Positions 26,526 to 34,729 of a stretch of 64,000 bases of DNA are shown piece by piece. Numbering within the stretch: position 1 is the stretch's first letter; each line of letters starts with the position of its first letter. A program made the translations under genes and the position numbers. The stretch is from NCBI GenBank assembly GCA_902762505.1, contig CACWOQ010000012.1:1-64000 (forward strand), given 5' to 3'. This stretch comes from an uncultured Ruminococcus sp. Lineage in GTDB: Bacteria > Bacillota > Clostridia > Oscillospirales > CAG-272. The notes under the pieces were generated by a model, which was given only the letters and a program-made list of their open reading frames with translations, was not told the origin of the DNA and searched no databases.

Positions 26526-27702
26526 CATAAAGCTTGTATTTTTCATTATCACGGTCAAATCTGACGGCGTCCGCGTTCCATTTTTTCATAATGGCGTCGG
26601 TATCCGGCGGCAGGAGCCTGAGATCGCCGTTGCCGACGGACAGATCTATATGGTATCTGCCGCCTTCGGTTTTCGGCGGAGTGAAGATGAAATCGTCCGG
26701 ATACATCGATCTGAGCGTGTTGATCACCGCAACGCCGAGACGCACCGGCTGAAGCGCACGCTTGTCCGTTACGTGTATCGTGACGCCGTAGAGCGTCTCT
26801 CCCGCCGATTTCGAAAAATCGGGCCGGAAGTACGCCGGGCTGAAATCAACGCCGGGAAGCTCCGCTTTGCGCAGTTCTTCGATAAAAGCGTACGGGTCGA
26901 TAAAGCCCGCGCCGATCATCGAAAACGGCAGAGTTGTTCCTCGTCCCTCCGAAACGTTCGTACCGGCGAGCATACAAGTGCCGTTGTACAGCAGAACGGA
27001 ATCAAAGGTGGGAAGATTCGGACTCGGACGGACGAACGGCAGGGACGTGTCGTCCCAGAACATATCGCGCCGCCAGCCGCTCATTGTGACTACGTGAAGC
27101 TCGCAGTTCAGACCGTACCGTCCGTTATAGAACCGCGCAAGCTCGCCGACGGTCATTCCGTGACGTATCGGTACCTCCGTCAGCCCGATGAAAGAGAGAT
27201 TTTTACGCTCGGGCAGGCAGCCCTCGACCGCGCCGCCGATCGGGTTCGGACGGTCAAGCACGGTAAGCGGTATGCCGCGTGCGCCGCAGGCGCGCATAAC
27301 GTAAAACAGCGTGGAAACGTAGGTGAAATACCGTGAGCCGACGTCCTGCATATCGAAAACGATCATATCGGTAAGAGAAAGCGCCTCGTCCGACGGCGAG
27401 TAGGCGCGCTCCGTGACGGTTTTGTCGGCGGATGAGTAAAAGTCCTCAAACAGACTGTATACGGGAAGCCCCGTGAAACGGTCGATGCCGCCGGAGATCT
27501 TTTCGCCGGGTCCTGCGACGCCGCGCGGACCGTGCTCCGGCGACAGAATGCACCGGACGTCGAATTCTTCATTCAGTATATCAACGGGAAATCTCATCGA
27601 CGATCCGAGCCCCGAAGCGGACGAGATAACGGCAAGCCTCTTTCCCGAAAGAAGCTTGCGTACATCATACTCTTTTATTCTGTCAATGCCGAGTAAAACC
27701 AT
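26521..27702 (-). CDS. namZ: Exo-beta-N-acetylmuramidase NamZ family (DUF1343)
   Basis: The 393-residue protein is a DUF1343 member, with the diagnostic LSPEHGPRG, VFDMQDVGSRYFTY, DRPNPIGG and VSEGRGTT motifs. NamZ of Bacillus subtilis removes terminal MurNAc from peptidoglycan fragments during wall recycling. No signal peptide is present here, unlike some secreted members, so it would act on imported muropeptides. A GGAGG box precedes the ATG by 6 bp. The gene is divergent from the luxE-like gene and ends at a shared terminator. MurNAc kinase or etherase partners are not in the window. Confidence 0.88.
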   Translation of the reverse strand: MVLLGIDRIKEYDVRKLLSGKRLAVISSASGLGSSMRFPVDILNEEFDVRCILSPEHGPRGVAGPGEKISGGIDRFTGLPVYSLFEDFYSSADKTVTERAYSPSDEALSLTDMIVFDMQDVGSRYFTYVSTLFYVMRACGARGIPLTVLDRPNPIGGAVEGCLPERKNLSFIGLTEVPIRHGMTVGELARFYNGRYGLNCELHVVTMSGWRRDMFWDDTSLPFVRPSPNLPTFDSVLLYNGTCMLAGTNVSEGRGTTLPFSMIGAGFIDPYAFIEELRKAELPGVDFSPAYFRPDFSKSAGETLYGVTIHVTDKRALQPVRLGVAVINTLRSMYPDDFIFTPPKTEGGRYHIDLSVGNGDLRLLPPDTDAIMKKWNADAVRFDRDNEKYKLYE

Positions 27703-27748
27703 AACGCACCTCCAACGTATATTTTATCATGAAATTTCAATTATACGA

Positions 27749-27777
27749 TTGACAATATTATTCGCGTATGTTAAAAT
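27749..27777 (+). promoter_or_regulatory. Promoter of the luxE-luxC-GH43 operon
   Basis: A perfect TTGACA, a 17-bp spacer and TAAAAT end 33 bp before the start of the luxE-like gene. Confidence 0.8.
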
Positions 27778-27809
27778 ATGTACAATAAATATGACAAGGC
27801 GGGCAATGA

Positions 27810-28925
27810 ATGCGATACAGACGCAGGGTTTTCTCAAAAAAACCGTTTGACGCGCACGATAACGGAGACTTTGTAAAAGCCGTCGCGGAGCTTACGCGAT
27901 ATCATATAAAGCACAATGAAAAATACGCAAGGCTTACACAGGCGCAGGGCTTTGATCCGGACTGCCTTGTTGACGACGGATCGCTGTACAAGCTGCCGTT
28001 CATTCCGACGGTAACGTTCAAAAAGCACGAGCTTTTTTCAATGAAGAAGAGCGCCGTGCCGGTCAAGGTCACTTCGTCCGGCACGTCGGGCGGCGCCGGC
28101 GTTATAGGCTTCGAGCTGTCGGGACTTTGGCAGGCGCTGAAAATGACGCTTAAAATATTCTCATACAAACGCCTTTTCTCGCCGCGGCTGACGAACTATA
28201 TCGTCTTCGGCTACAAGCCCGACTCAAAAAACAAAACGGCGGTATCAAAAACGGCGTTCGGCGCAACTCTTTTTGCGCCGGCGTGTCACCGCGTCTATGC
28301 GCTCACAAGGAAAAACGGAAAATACGAGGCTGATCTTGACAAAGTATGCGAAGCGATCGTCAGATTTTCACGCTCGTCTCATCCGGTGCGCTTTATGGGA
28401 TTTCCGTCATATACGTATTTTACGATGAGAATGCTCGAGCAGAAGGGCATAAAAGTCAAGCTTCCGCGCGGCTCTAAAATAATGCTCGCCGGCGGATGGA
28501 AGCAGTATTACCGCGAGCAGGTCGACAAAGAGGAGTTTTACGAAACGGCGAAACGCGTGCTCGGCGTTGACGACCGCGATATAGTCGAATTTTACGGCGC
28601 GGTCGAGCATCCGATAGCTTACTGCGACTGCGAAAACCATCATTTTCACGTAACGTCGTACAGCCGCGTCATAATACGCGACGTAAGCACTTTGAAGCCT
28701 GTTCCTTTCGGCGAGCCGGGGCTCGTAGAGCTTATAACGCCGATGATAAAGGCTACGCCGATAACCGCCGTTATGACGGACGATCTCGGCGTGATGCGCC
28801 CGGGATCCGATTGCGGATGCGGCATAGAAGCGCCGTATTTTGAAATAATCGGGCGTGTTGGCCTGAAGGATATCAAGACCTGTGCCGCCGGCGCCGCAAA
28901 GCTGCTTTACGAGGTGAAGCTATGA
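27810..28925 (+). CDS. luxE: LuxE-like acyl-protein synthetase/acyl-activating protein
   Basis: The 371-residue protein belongs to the LuxE family, a short relative of the ANL adenylating enzymes. It shows the SSGTSGG ATP-binding loop near residues 87-93, a GGWKQYY segment, an EFYGAVEHP motif and a TDDLG motif near 330. In luminous bacteria LuxE activates fatty acids with ATP and passes the acyl group to LuxC for reduction to aldehyde. Here the next gene, overlapping by 4 bp, is a LuxC relative, but there is no luciferase (luxAB) or luxD. The start site is uncertain; an ATG with a weak AAGGCGGG box was used. Confidence 0.85.
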   Translation: MRYRRRVFSKKPFDAHDNGDFVKAVAELTRYHIKHNEKYARLTQAQGFDPDCLVDDGSLYKLPFIPTVTFKKHELFSMKKSAVPVKVTSSGTSGGAGVIGFELSGLWQALKMTLKIFSYKRLFSPRLTNYIVFGYKPDSKNKTAVSKTAFGATLFAPACHRVYALTRKNGKYEADLDKVCEAIVRFSRSSHPVRFMGFPSYTYFTMRMLEQKGIKVKLPRGSKIMLAGGWKQYYREQVDKEEFYETAKRVLGVDDRDIVEFYGAVEHPIAYCDCENHHFHVTSYSRVIIRDVSTLKPVPFGEPGLVELITPMIKATPITAVMTDDLGVMRPGSDCGCGIEAPYFEIIGRVGLKDIKTCAAGAAKLLYEVKL

Positions 28926-30199
28926 TCCTATATCGCGGAAAAATCTACGATACTGCGTGCCGTGACAAACTTTTGTCCACGCTTTATGATGACGTGAACG
29001 AAACGCTGTACAAAAGCACGCTTGACAGACAAAAGCTTCTGCGCTCGGTCGACAAGATCGCGTCGGGACTTCTGTCCGGGAAATACAGTCATCTGATAAA
29101 AGAGCTTGATATAGACGGGCTCGACGGGCAGATCGAACGCGCCGCGGAGCTGATGAGATACGAAAACACGGCTGAGCTTATAAAAGCGCAGCTTCCGCAC
29201 GCCGGTTCGGGAGAGGGCGTGAAAAGGTATATCATGCCGTCCGGCGTACTGTTCCATATCGCCGCCGGAAACGCGGACGTCCTGCCGGCTTACAGCGTGC
29301 TTTCGGGGCTTGTCTGCGGAAACGTGAACGTTTTAAAGCTTCCGTCGCAGGACAACGGGATCACGGTGAAAATAATGTCTAGACTCGTTGAAGAAATGCC
29401 GGAGCTTGCGGAGTATATTTACGTTTTCGACACGCCGTCGTCCGACGTGCCTTCGATGATCAAAATGGCGAACGTCGCCGACAGGATAGTCGTATGGGGC
29501 GGTGACGAGGCTGTCTCCGCCGTGCGCCGTATCGCGCCGCCGAGCGTGCCGATAGTCGAATGGGGGCACAGGATAGGCTTCTGCTGTGTGACGGGCGGTT
29601 TTGAAAAACATGAAGATGAGCTTTACAAACTCGCGGAACATATAATAAAGACGTCACAGCTTTTTTGCAGCAGCTGTCAGAGGATCTATGTAATAGATCC
29701 GGATCCGTATTCGGCTGACCGTTTCTGCCGCTTTTTCCTGCCGATATTACAGGAGGAAAGATACAAAAGACCGCAAAAGGATATCGGAGCCGTCGCGGAG
29801 GCGACGCTGATACGCTGTTCGCGATCGGTCGAGGCGGCTATGACCGGCGTAAAAACCGCGGACAGGGTCTATACGGGCGACGGATGCTCGCTTTCCGTAA
29901 AGGATGACCCGGAGCTTGAAATATCCGGATTCTTCGGGCACGTTGACGTCACGGCGCTGTCTTTGGAGGAGCTGTTCCGTACTCTGCGCCGAAAGCGCGG
30001 ATACTTGCAGACCGCTTCGGTGATTGCGGACGGCGACGAGCTTGAGCGAATTGAGAATACCGTAATTCGCGCCGGGGTCGTGCGGATCACGCCGCCGGAC
30101 AAAATGTCGTTTGCGTATACCGCAGAGCCTCACGACGGTGTGGCTGAGCTCGGCAGATATTGCAGGATCGTAAGCAAATACACGGAGGAAGTGTTATGA
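28922..30199 (+). CDS. luxC: LuxC-like acyl-CoA reductase
   Basis: The 425-residue protein resembles the LuxC family of fatty-acyl reductases, in the aldehyde dehydrogenase superfamily. The HIAAGNADVLPAYSVLSGL segment near residue 110 and the KLPSQDNG motif match its nucleotide-binding region, and C249 in FCSSCQR aligns with the catalytic cysteine of the ACSSPQ motif. It would reduce an acyl group supplied by the LuxE-like partner to an aldehyde with NADPH. It overlaps luxE upstream and the GH43 gene downstream by 4 bp each (ATGA), so the three are translationally coupled. The acyl substrate is unknown. Confidence 0.85.
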   Translation: MILYRGKIYDTACRDKLLSTLYDDVNETLYKSTLDRQKLLRSVDKIASGLLSGKYSHLIKELDIDGLDGQIERAAELMRYENTAELIKAQLPHAGSGEGVKRYIMPSGVLFHIAAGNADVLPAYSVLSGLVCGNVNVLKLPSQDNGITVKIMSRLVEEMPELAEYIYVFDTPSSDVPSMIKMANVADRIVVWGGDEAVSAVRRIAPPSVPIVEWGHRIGFCCVTGGFEKHEDELYKLAEHIIKTSQLFCSSCQRIYVIDPDPYSADRFCRFFLPILQEERYKRPQKDIGAVAEATLIRCSRSVEAAMTGVKTADRVYTGDGCSLSVKDDPELEISGFFGHVDVTALSLEELFRTLRRKRGYLQTASVIADGDELERIENTVIRAGVVRITPPDKMSFAYTAEPHDGVAELGRYCRIVSKYTEEVL

Positions 30200-31149
30200 A
30201 AATATCAAATATGAACGTTCCCGGAATCGACACCTCGTTTATAACGGAATTCCCGAACAGAGTATCGGACAAGCTGTATTGCCGCGATCCGTTCATAATG
30301 CCCGCCGGGGGTGACTATTTTCTGTACAGATCGGCGGGTGAGCGCGGAGTCGAGGTCCTTGTCAGCCGCGATCTTGAAAACTGGTCCGATCCGATCCCGG
30401 TTTATAAAAAACCGGACGGTCATCCGGGCGTAAAGGACTTTTTCTGGGCGCCCGAGTGCCATTATTACAAGGGCGCGTTCTATCTGTTCACCTCGGTATT
30501 CAACCGGGAAATAAATCACAGAAGTATTTCGGTTTATCGCGCGGAAAGCCCGCTCGGACCGTTTACGGATATCGCCGGTTACTGCGTTTCGCCGCGCGAA
30601 TGGGACTGCATAGACGGCACGCTTTACGTTGACGGCGACGGTCAGCCGTGGCTCGTATTCGTTCACGAGTGGACCTGTATGCCGGATAACGTCGGCGCCA
30701 TGGTGACGGCGAAGCTTTCGGACGATCTGTCGCATCTTATTTCGGAGCCGGTGCAGCTGTTTCTCGCAAACGAACCCGCCTGGACCGATCACGGTGTGAC
30801 GGACGGTCCCTTCATCGGTATCACGGATTCCGGCAGGATGATCATGACGTGGTCGAATTTCATCCCCGAGACGCCGTACGGATACGCGGTCGGCGTCGCA
30901 TTCTCGCAAACGGGACTGATAACCGGTCCGTGGATACAGCAGGATAAGGAAATATACAGCCGCGGGCAAAGACCGGAATTCATATACGACGGCGGTCACG
31001 CCATGATGTTTTACGGGCATGACGGCACGCTGTACATGACCTTCCACACGCCGAACGAGGCGGTGGAAACTTACGAGCACGTGGCTGTCATGAAAGTGAC
31101 CGAAAAGAATGATACGGTTGAGCTTGAGCCGTATAAGATCATAAAATAA
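30196..31149 (+). CDS. Glycoside hydrolase family 43 protein
   Basis: This 317-residue five-bladed propeller enzyme has the GH43 signature: D31 (RDPFI) as base, D140 (CIDGTL) as the pKa modulator and the third motif VTDGPF with D203 where many family members have Glu. A TDGPF motif occurs in a group of GH43 proteins, so this is not evidence of loss of function. GH43 enzymes release arabinose or xylose from plant glycans. There is no signal peptide, so it would act on imported oligosaccharides. The ATG at 30196 overlaps the luxC stop (ATGA) and has GAGGAAG upstream. Confidence 0.82.
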   Translation: MKISNMNVPGIDTSFITEFPNRVSDKLYCRDPFIMPAGGDYFLYRSAGERGVEVLVSRDLENWSDPIPVYKKPDGHPGVKDFFWAPECHYYKGAFYLFTSVFNREINHRSISVYRAESPLGPFTDIAGYCVSPREWDCIDGTLYVDGDGQPWLVFVHEWTCMPDNVGAMVTAKLSDDLSHLISEPVQLFLANEPAWTDHGVTDGPFIGITDSGRMIMTWSNFIPETPYGYAVGVAFSQTGLITGPWIQQDKEIYSRGQRPEFIYDGGHAMMFYGHDGTLYMTFHTPNEAVETYEHVAVMKVTEKNDTVELEPYKIIK

Positions 31150-31168
31150 AGACAAAGGGGAGTCTGAT

Positions 31169-32047
31169 ATGAAAAAGAAAGTGATCAAACTCATCATCAG
31201 CTTAGTCATAATCGCTGTCGCGGTCGTTATAGGGGTGATAACGAAAGCAATTGATTTTACAAAGATCGATCTGCGGATGAATTTCGCGTCGATACTGAAG
31301 GTGGTAATAATGGCGCTTTCGGTCGTCGCGGTCGAGACGGTCCTGTCGCTCGCTCTGTCTCTGCCGAAGCCCGAGAATCACAGAGCGAGATCCGTTCTTT
31401 CGATCCTGTCGAGCCTGCTCAAATACATCGCGTTCATCGTGATACTCTGCTGGGGACTCTCGATCCTCGGCGTCAACGTGTCGACGATAGTCGCAAGCGT
31501 CGGGATCATCGCGCTCGTCGTCGGTTTCTCGGCTGAAAGCCTCATAGCCGACGTCGTGACCGGCGCGTTCATGCTTTTTGAAAACCAGTACAACGTCGGA
31601 GATATCGTCGAGGTGGACGGCTTCCGCGGCACGGTGACGAATATCGGCATCCGTACGACGTCTTTGACCGACCCCGGAGACAACGTGAAGATCGTGAACA
31701 ATTCCGCGATGAAGAACATACTGAACCGCTCGGACAAGCTGTCGCGAAGCGTAAGCGAGATCGCTATCCCGTACGCCACGGATCTTGAAAAGCTCGAGGA
31801 GCAGATCCCGGCTCTCATGGACCGCATTTACGTGAACAGACAGGACGTGTTCAAGGCTCCGCCGAAATATCTCGGCGTGCAGGAGCTGGCGGAAAGCTCG
31901 GTCGTGCTGAAATTCGTCGTGAACGTGGACGAAAAGGACATATATTCCGGCAGCAGACTGCTCAACCGCGATCTTCTGCTCGGCTTCAGGTCGCTCGGAG
32001 TCGAATGCCCGTTCCCGCAGATCGACGTTCATCCGGACAAGGCTTGA
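31169..32047 (+). CDS. mscS: Small-conductance mechanosensitive channel, MscS family
   Basis: The 292-residue protein has three N-terminal hydrophobic helices, the glycine/alanine-rich pore helix (SVGIIALVVGFSAESLIADVVTG), the ENQYNVGDIVEV beta-domain start and a C-terminal soluble cage ending in CPFPQIDVHP. MscS channels release osmolytes on hypo-osmotic shock. Length is normal. AAGGGGAG lies ahead of the ATG. It follows the GH43 gene by 20 bp and may be read from the same promoter, though its function is unrelated. Confidence 0.92.
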   Translation: MKKKVIKLIISLVIIAVAVVIGVITKAIDFTKIDLRMNFASILKVVIMALSVVAVETVLSLALSLPKPENHRARSVLSILSSLLKYIAFIVILCWGLSILGVNVSTIVASVGIIALVVGFSAESLIADVVTGAFMLFENQYNVGDIVEVDGFRGTVTNIGIRTTSLTDPGDNVKIVNNSAMKNILNRSDKLSRSVSEIAIPYATDLEKLEEQIPALMDRIYVNRQDVFKAPPKYLGVQELAESSVVLKFVVNVDEKDIYSGSRLLNRDLLLGFRSLGVECPFPQIDVHPDKA

Positions 32048-32080
32048 TGAAAACCGTGCGGATAAAGGAGGCGGGGCTTT

Positions 32081-33004
32081 GTGAGATCCGGTAATTACGA
32101 TGAATACCGCTTTGATCCTGAGCTTGAAGACGGTCACGTCGCCCGCGAATTCACCTTGGCTGACGAATACCGCGAGCCGAAGGAGTTTGACGCCGTGACG
32201 ACGGCGAAAACGGCGGATAAAGACGAGACGAGAAGAAAAAGGCTCAAAAAGCTGCTGTTCATACCGCTTTCGTCGGCGCTTGCCGCGGTATCGCTTGTTT
32301 TCGCTTCGTTCAGCGTCGATCCGCTCGGGACTGACGTATTCGGCGCGGATAAGATCGTGTCGTCTCTGTCTTTTCCGGTTTTGCCGAACGTGGATCCGGA
32401 TTTCGGCGGCGATTACGCCTGGGCGGGGCAGGGCTCCGAGGAATACGTTCTCGTCGATTCCCATTTTCTCCACGCCGGAACGTATTACGGACCGAACGGA
32501 GAACAGATAGAAACGCTTGAAGGCGCAAGATATGACAAAGGCAAAAACGTGCTGACGCTCGAAAACTACAACGGCGGATATATAGAAACCAACCTTATGG
32601 GAAACGGCTTCAAAATCGAGCTGATCGGTGAAAACACGATAGGCGCCTTGAAGATATACGGAGCCATGTACGGCGGAAGCGTCACGTTCTGCGGTGAGGG
32701 ATCGTTAAAGATCAACGAAGGACTCAACTACGGTACGGCGTTCACGCTCGAATGCGAGGCGAGCCCCTCGTGCGTCATGATCAAAAAGGGCGCCGAAGTC
32801 GAGCTGTTCGGCACCGACGCCGCGCTTTTGATCCGCGCAACGACGCTTGATAAGGCGCTTTATACGGAGCCGGGCGTCACCGTCGCGGGCGGTGAGGTGA
32901 GCGTCACCGGTACGCGGGAGCAGAACGGCGAAAAGCTGTACGATCTTGCCGCACTCGATGAAAACGGAGCGGTATCAAAGCACGTCGTATTCAAAGCGGA
33001 ATAA
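32081..33004 (+). CDS. Exported one-TM protein, possibly with a right-handed beta-helix-like domain
   Basis: The 307-residue product has a charged cytosolic N-terminus, one hydrophobic helix (about residues 62-84) and an extracellular C-terminal domain. That domain has repeated short strands (LTLENYNGGYIE, IELIGENTIG, VTFCGEGSLK, FTLECEASPS, VELFGTDAAL) like the carbohydrate-binding beta-helix proteins of Clostridia. The start is a GTG preceded by AAGGAGG. No enzymatic motif is seen. A strong terminator follows. Confidence 0.5.
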   Translation: MRSGNYDEYRFDPELEDGHVAREFTLADEYREPKEFDAVTTAKTADKDETRRKRLKKLLFIPLSSALAAVSLVFASFSVDPLGTDVFGADKIVSSLSFPVLPNVDPDFGGDYAWAGQGSEEYVLVDSHFLHAGTYYGPNGEQIETLEGARYDKGKNVLTLENYNGGYIETNLMGNGFKIELIGENTIGALKIYGAMYGGSVTFCGEGSLKINEGLNYGTAFTLECEASPSCVMIKKGAEVELFGTDAALLIRATTLDKALYTEPGVTVAGGEVSVTGTREQNGEKLYDLAALDENGAVSKHVVFKAE

Positions 33005-33019
33005 TAACGTATAAAACAA

Positions 33020-33053
33020 AAAAGGACGCATGCCGTGCGGCAGGCGTCCTTTT
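33020..33053. terminator. Bidirectional terminator with nested stem
   Basis: AAAAGGACGC (33020-33029) pairs with GCGTCCTTTT (33044-33053); an inner TGCCG/CGGCA stem fills the loop. It sits between the beta-helix-like gene and the NapH-like gene that runs toward it. Confidence 0.85.
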
Positions 33054-33059
33054 GACGTT

Positions 33060-33911
33060 TTATTCCTTGTTTTTTCCGGATCTGTGTCCGAGCGCGTTTT
33101 TCGGGCAGACCTTCGTGCATTCCATACACAAAATGCATTCCGTCCCGTTTTCGCGCCTGCGGCTGTTGTCCGTCATATCGACGTTCATCGGACAGACACG
33201 GCGGCACTTGCCGCAGTTCACGCACAGCGACTTGTCACAGTTGACGCGCAGAAGCGAAAAATAGCTCATCGGCTTCAAAAATACAGTCACCGGGCAAAGG
33301 TATTTGCAGAACGCGCGGTTGTCTTTCATCACAAACGCAAGGATTACGCCTGATCCGTAATACAGTACGTTCCCTATTATGAACGCGTAAAACATGATCC
33401 GCTCAAGGTCGCCGACGTGACAGAGAAACAGCGCGGACACGAAAACAAGCGATACCGCAAACGTTATATATCTGATGAAGCCGAGCTTTTTTCGCGGATG
33501 CGCCGGGGTCTTGTACGGCAAAAGATCGAGTACGGCGGCAGTCCAGCAGGCGTAACCGCACCAGCCGCGCCCGAACAGCAGCGGACCGAATATCTTTGCG
33601 ACGGCGTAATGGATCGTCGCCGCTTCGAAAACGCCGGTGAAAAGATAGTAGAAGAATCCTTCAAGCTGCATATTCTCGCGGCAGATAAGCCCGAGATATA
33701 TGAGCATATAACCGCCGACGAGGATCTGCGTAACGCGCCTCGCGTGGCGGTATCTGTTTATGAACAGTATCAGCCCGAGCGCGATCGCTGTACCGATATA
33801 TCCGAAATTGAAAAGATAGAACACGTTGCTCTTAGTAAGCCACAGCGTCAGCCCGACGGCGGCGAATACGGTGAAGAGCAGTATCGGCATTATGTATTTT
33901 TTCAGCTTCAT
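33060..33911 (-). CDS. NapH/MauN-like membrane ferredoxin
   Basis: The 283-residue protein has about five transmembrane helices followed by a C-terminal dicluster ferredoxin: CVNCGKCRRVCP near 223 and CILCMECTKVCP near 254, which would bind two 4Fe-4S clusters. The membrane part contains the paired FGRGWCGYACW and FCKYLCPV motifs of NapH, which donate electrons across the membrane. No nitrate or TMAO reductase is in the window, so the acceptor is unknown. The ATG overlaps the stop of the sugar isomerase-like gene by 4 bp. Confidence 0.85.
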   Translation of the reverse strand: MKLKKYIMPILLFTVFAAVGLTLWLTKSNVFYLFNFGYIGTAIALGLILFINRYRHARRVTQILVGGYMLIYLGLICRENMQLEGFFYYLFTGVFEAATIHYAVAKIFGPLLFGRGWCGYACWTAAVLDLLPYKTPAHPRKKLGFIRYITFAVSLVFVSALFLCHVGDLERIMFYAFIIGNVLYYGSGVILAFVMKDNRAFCKYLCPVTVFLKPMSYFSLLRVNCDKSLCVNCGKCRRVCPMNVDMTDNSRRRENGTECILCMECTKVCPKNALGHRSGKNKE

Positions 33912-34729
33912 ACCGAAAGCATCTGCCTCAGTTCTGCGGCTTTTTCACGCGCGAGGCAAAGAAAGCCGTCTGCGTCGAGATCCTTGTATACGTCGTGCGT
34001 GTTTCTGTTCGGCTTTGAATTGCGTGTCAATTCAAGCGTAAGCTCGCCGTAAAAGCCGTATTTTTTCAAGCGGTCCGCTACCGATCTCCAGTCCGTGATC
34101 CCGTCAAACGGCATAAGATGAGCGTCGTCAAGCCAAGTCATTTCGTTTCTGTCCGTCATTCCCATGTTGTCGTTCAGATGAACGCAGGAAAGACGGCTGC
34201 CGTACAGCTCAGTCATATCTCTGCCGTAGTTATAACACAGCTCGTGACCCGTGTCCCAGCAGAACCCGACGTAACCGGAGCGGAACCTGTCCATCACGGC
34301 GGCGAGGTATTCCGCGCCCTCCGTGTTTTCAAACGCAACTTCTATCCCTATTTTTTCGGCGCGCTTTACGACGCGGCAGAATCTCTGCAAGCCGATCTCC
34401 GTCGGCTCGTGACGGTCCATACCGATTATCGCGTGCATGATGATGCGCGGCACGCCGGCGTCTTTGCATTCATTTACGCAGGCGATCAGCTTTTCCTTTA
34501 CGTATTCTCCCTTGTCGCCCGGCTCCCACATAGCGTCGACCTCGTTGAAAGGCGCGTGAACGGACTGATACAACAGCCCCTCTTTGTCCGCCAGCTCCGC
34601 GATACGCCTTGTGTTTCCCTCGTGCCACGAGGTGAAAAAGCCGTCAAAGCCCGCCGCTTTTATATGCGGCAGCATTTCGGGTACGTTCAGCCCGTATCCT
34701 ATCCCGGTGTTGATACAAAGCTCGTGCAT
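33908..34729 (-). CDS. Sugar phosphate isomerase/epimerase-like TIM-barrel protein
   Basis: The 273-residue protein is an AP-endonuclease-2-type TIM barrel. Metal-binding residues appear as E in AFENTEG near 153, D and H in CWDTGHE near 180, H in VHLND near 208, and a late ELTLELT strand near 247. Family members include hydroxypyruvate isomerases and sugar epimerases. It overlaps the trkH stop by one base and the NapH gene by 4 bp, so it is translated within the K+ uptake operon, yet its job there is not clear. Confidence 0.85.
   Translation of the reverse strand: MHELCINTGIGYGLNVPEMLPHIKAAGFDGFFTSWHEGNTRRIAELADKEGLLYQSVHAPFNEVDAMWEPGDKGEYVKEKLIACVNECKDAGVPRIIMHAIIGMDRHEPTEIGLQRFCRVVKRAEKIGIEVAFENTEGAEYLAAVMDRFRSGYVGFCWDTGHELCYNYGRDMTELYGSRLSCVHLNDNMGMTDRNEMTWLDDAHLMPFDGITDWRSVADRLKKYGFYGELTLELTRNSKPNRNTHDVYKDLDADGFLCLAREKAAELRQMLSV

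Noticed and set aside
27810-30199. Bioluminescence operon
   Set aside because: No luxA, luxB or luxD is present; only the acyl-reduction pair is supported.
30802-30804. Loss of GH43 general acid because Asp replaces Glu
   Set aside because: A TDGPF motif in this position occurs in a group of GH43 proteins, so inactivity cannot be claimed from this substitution.
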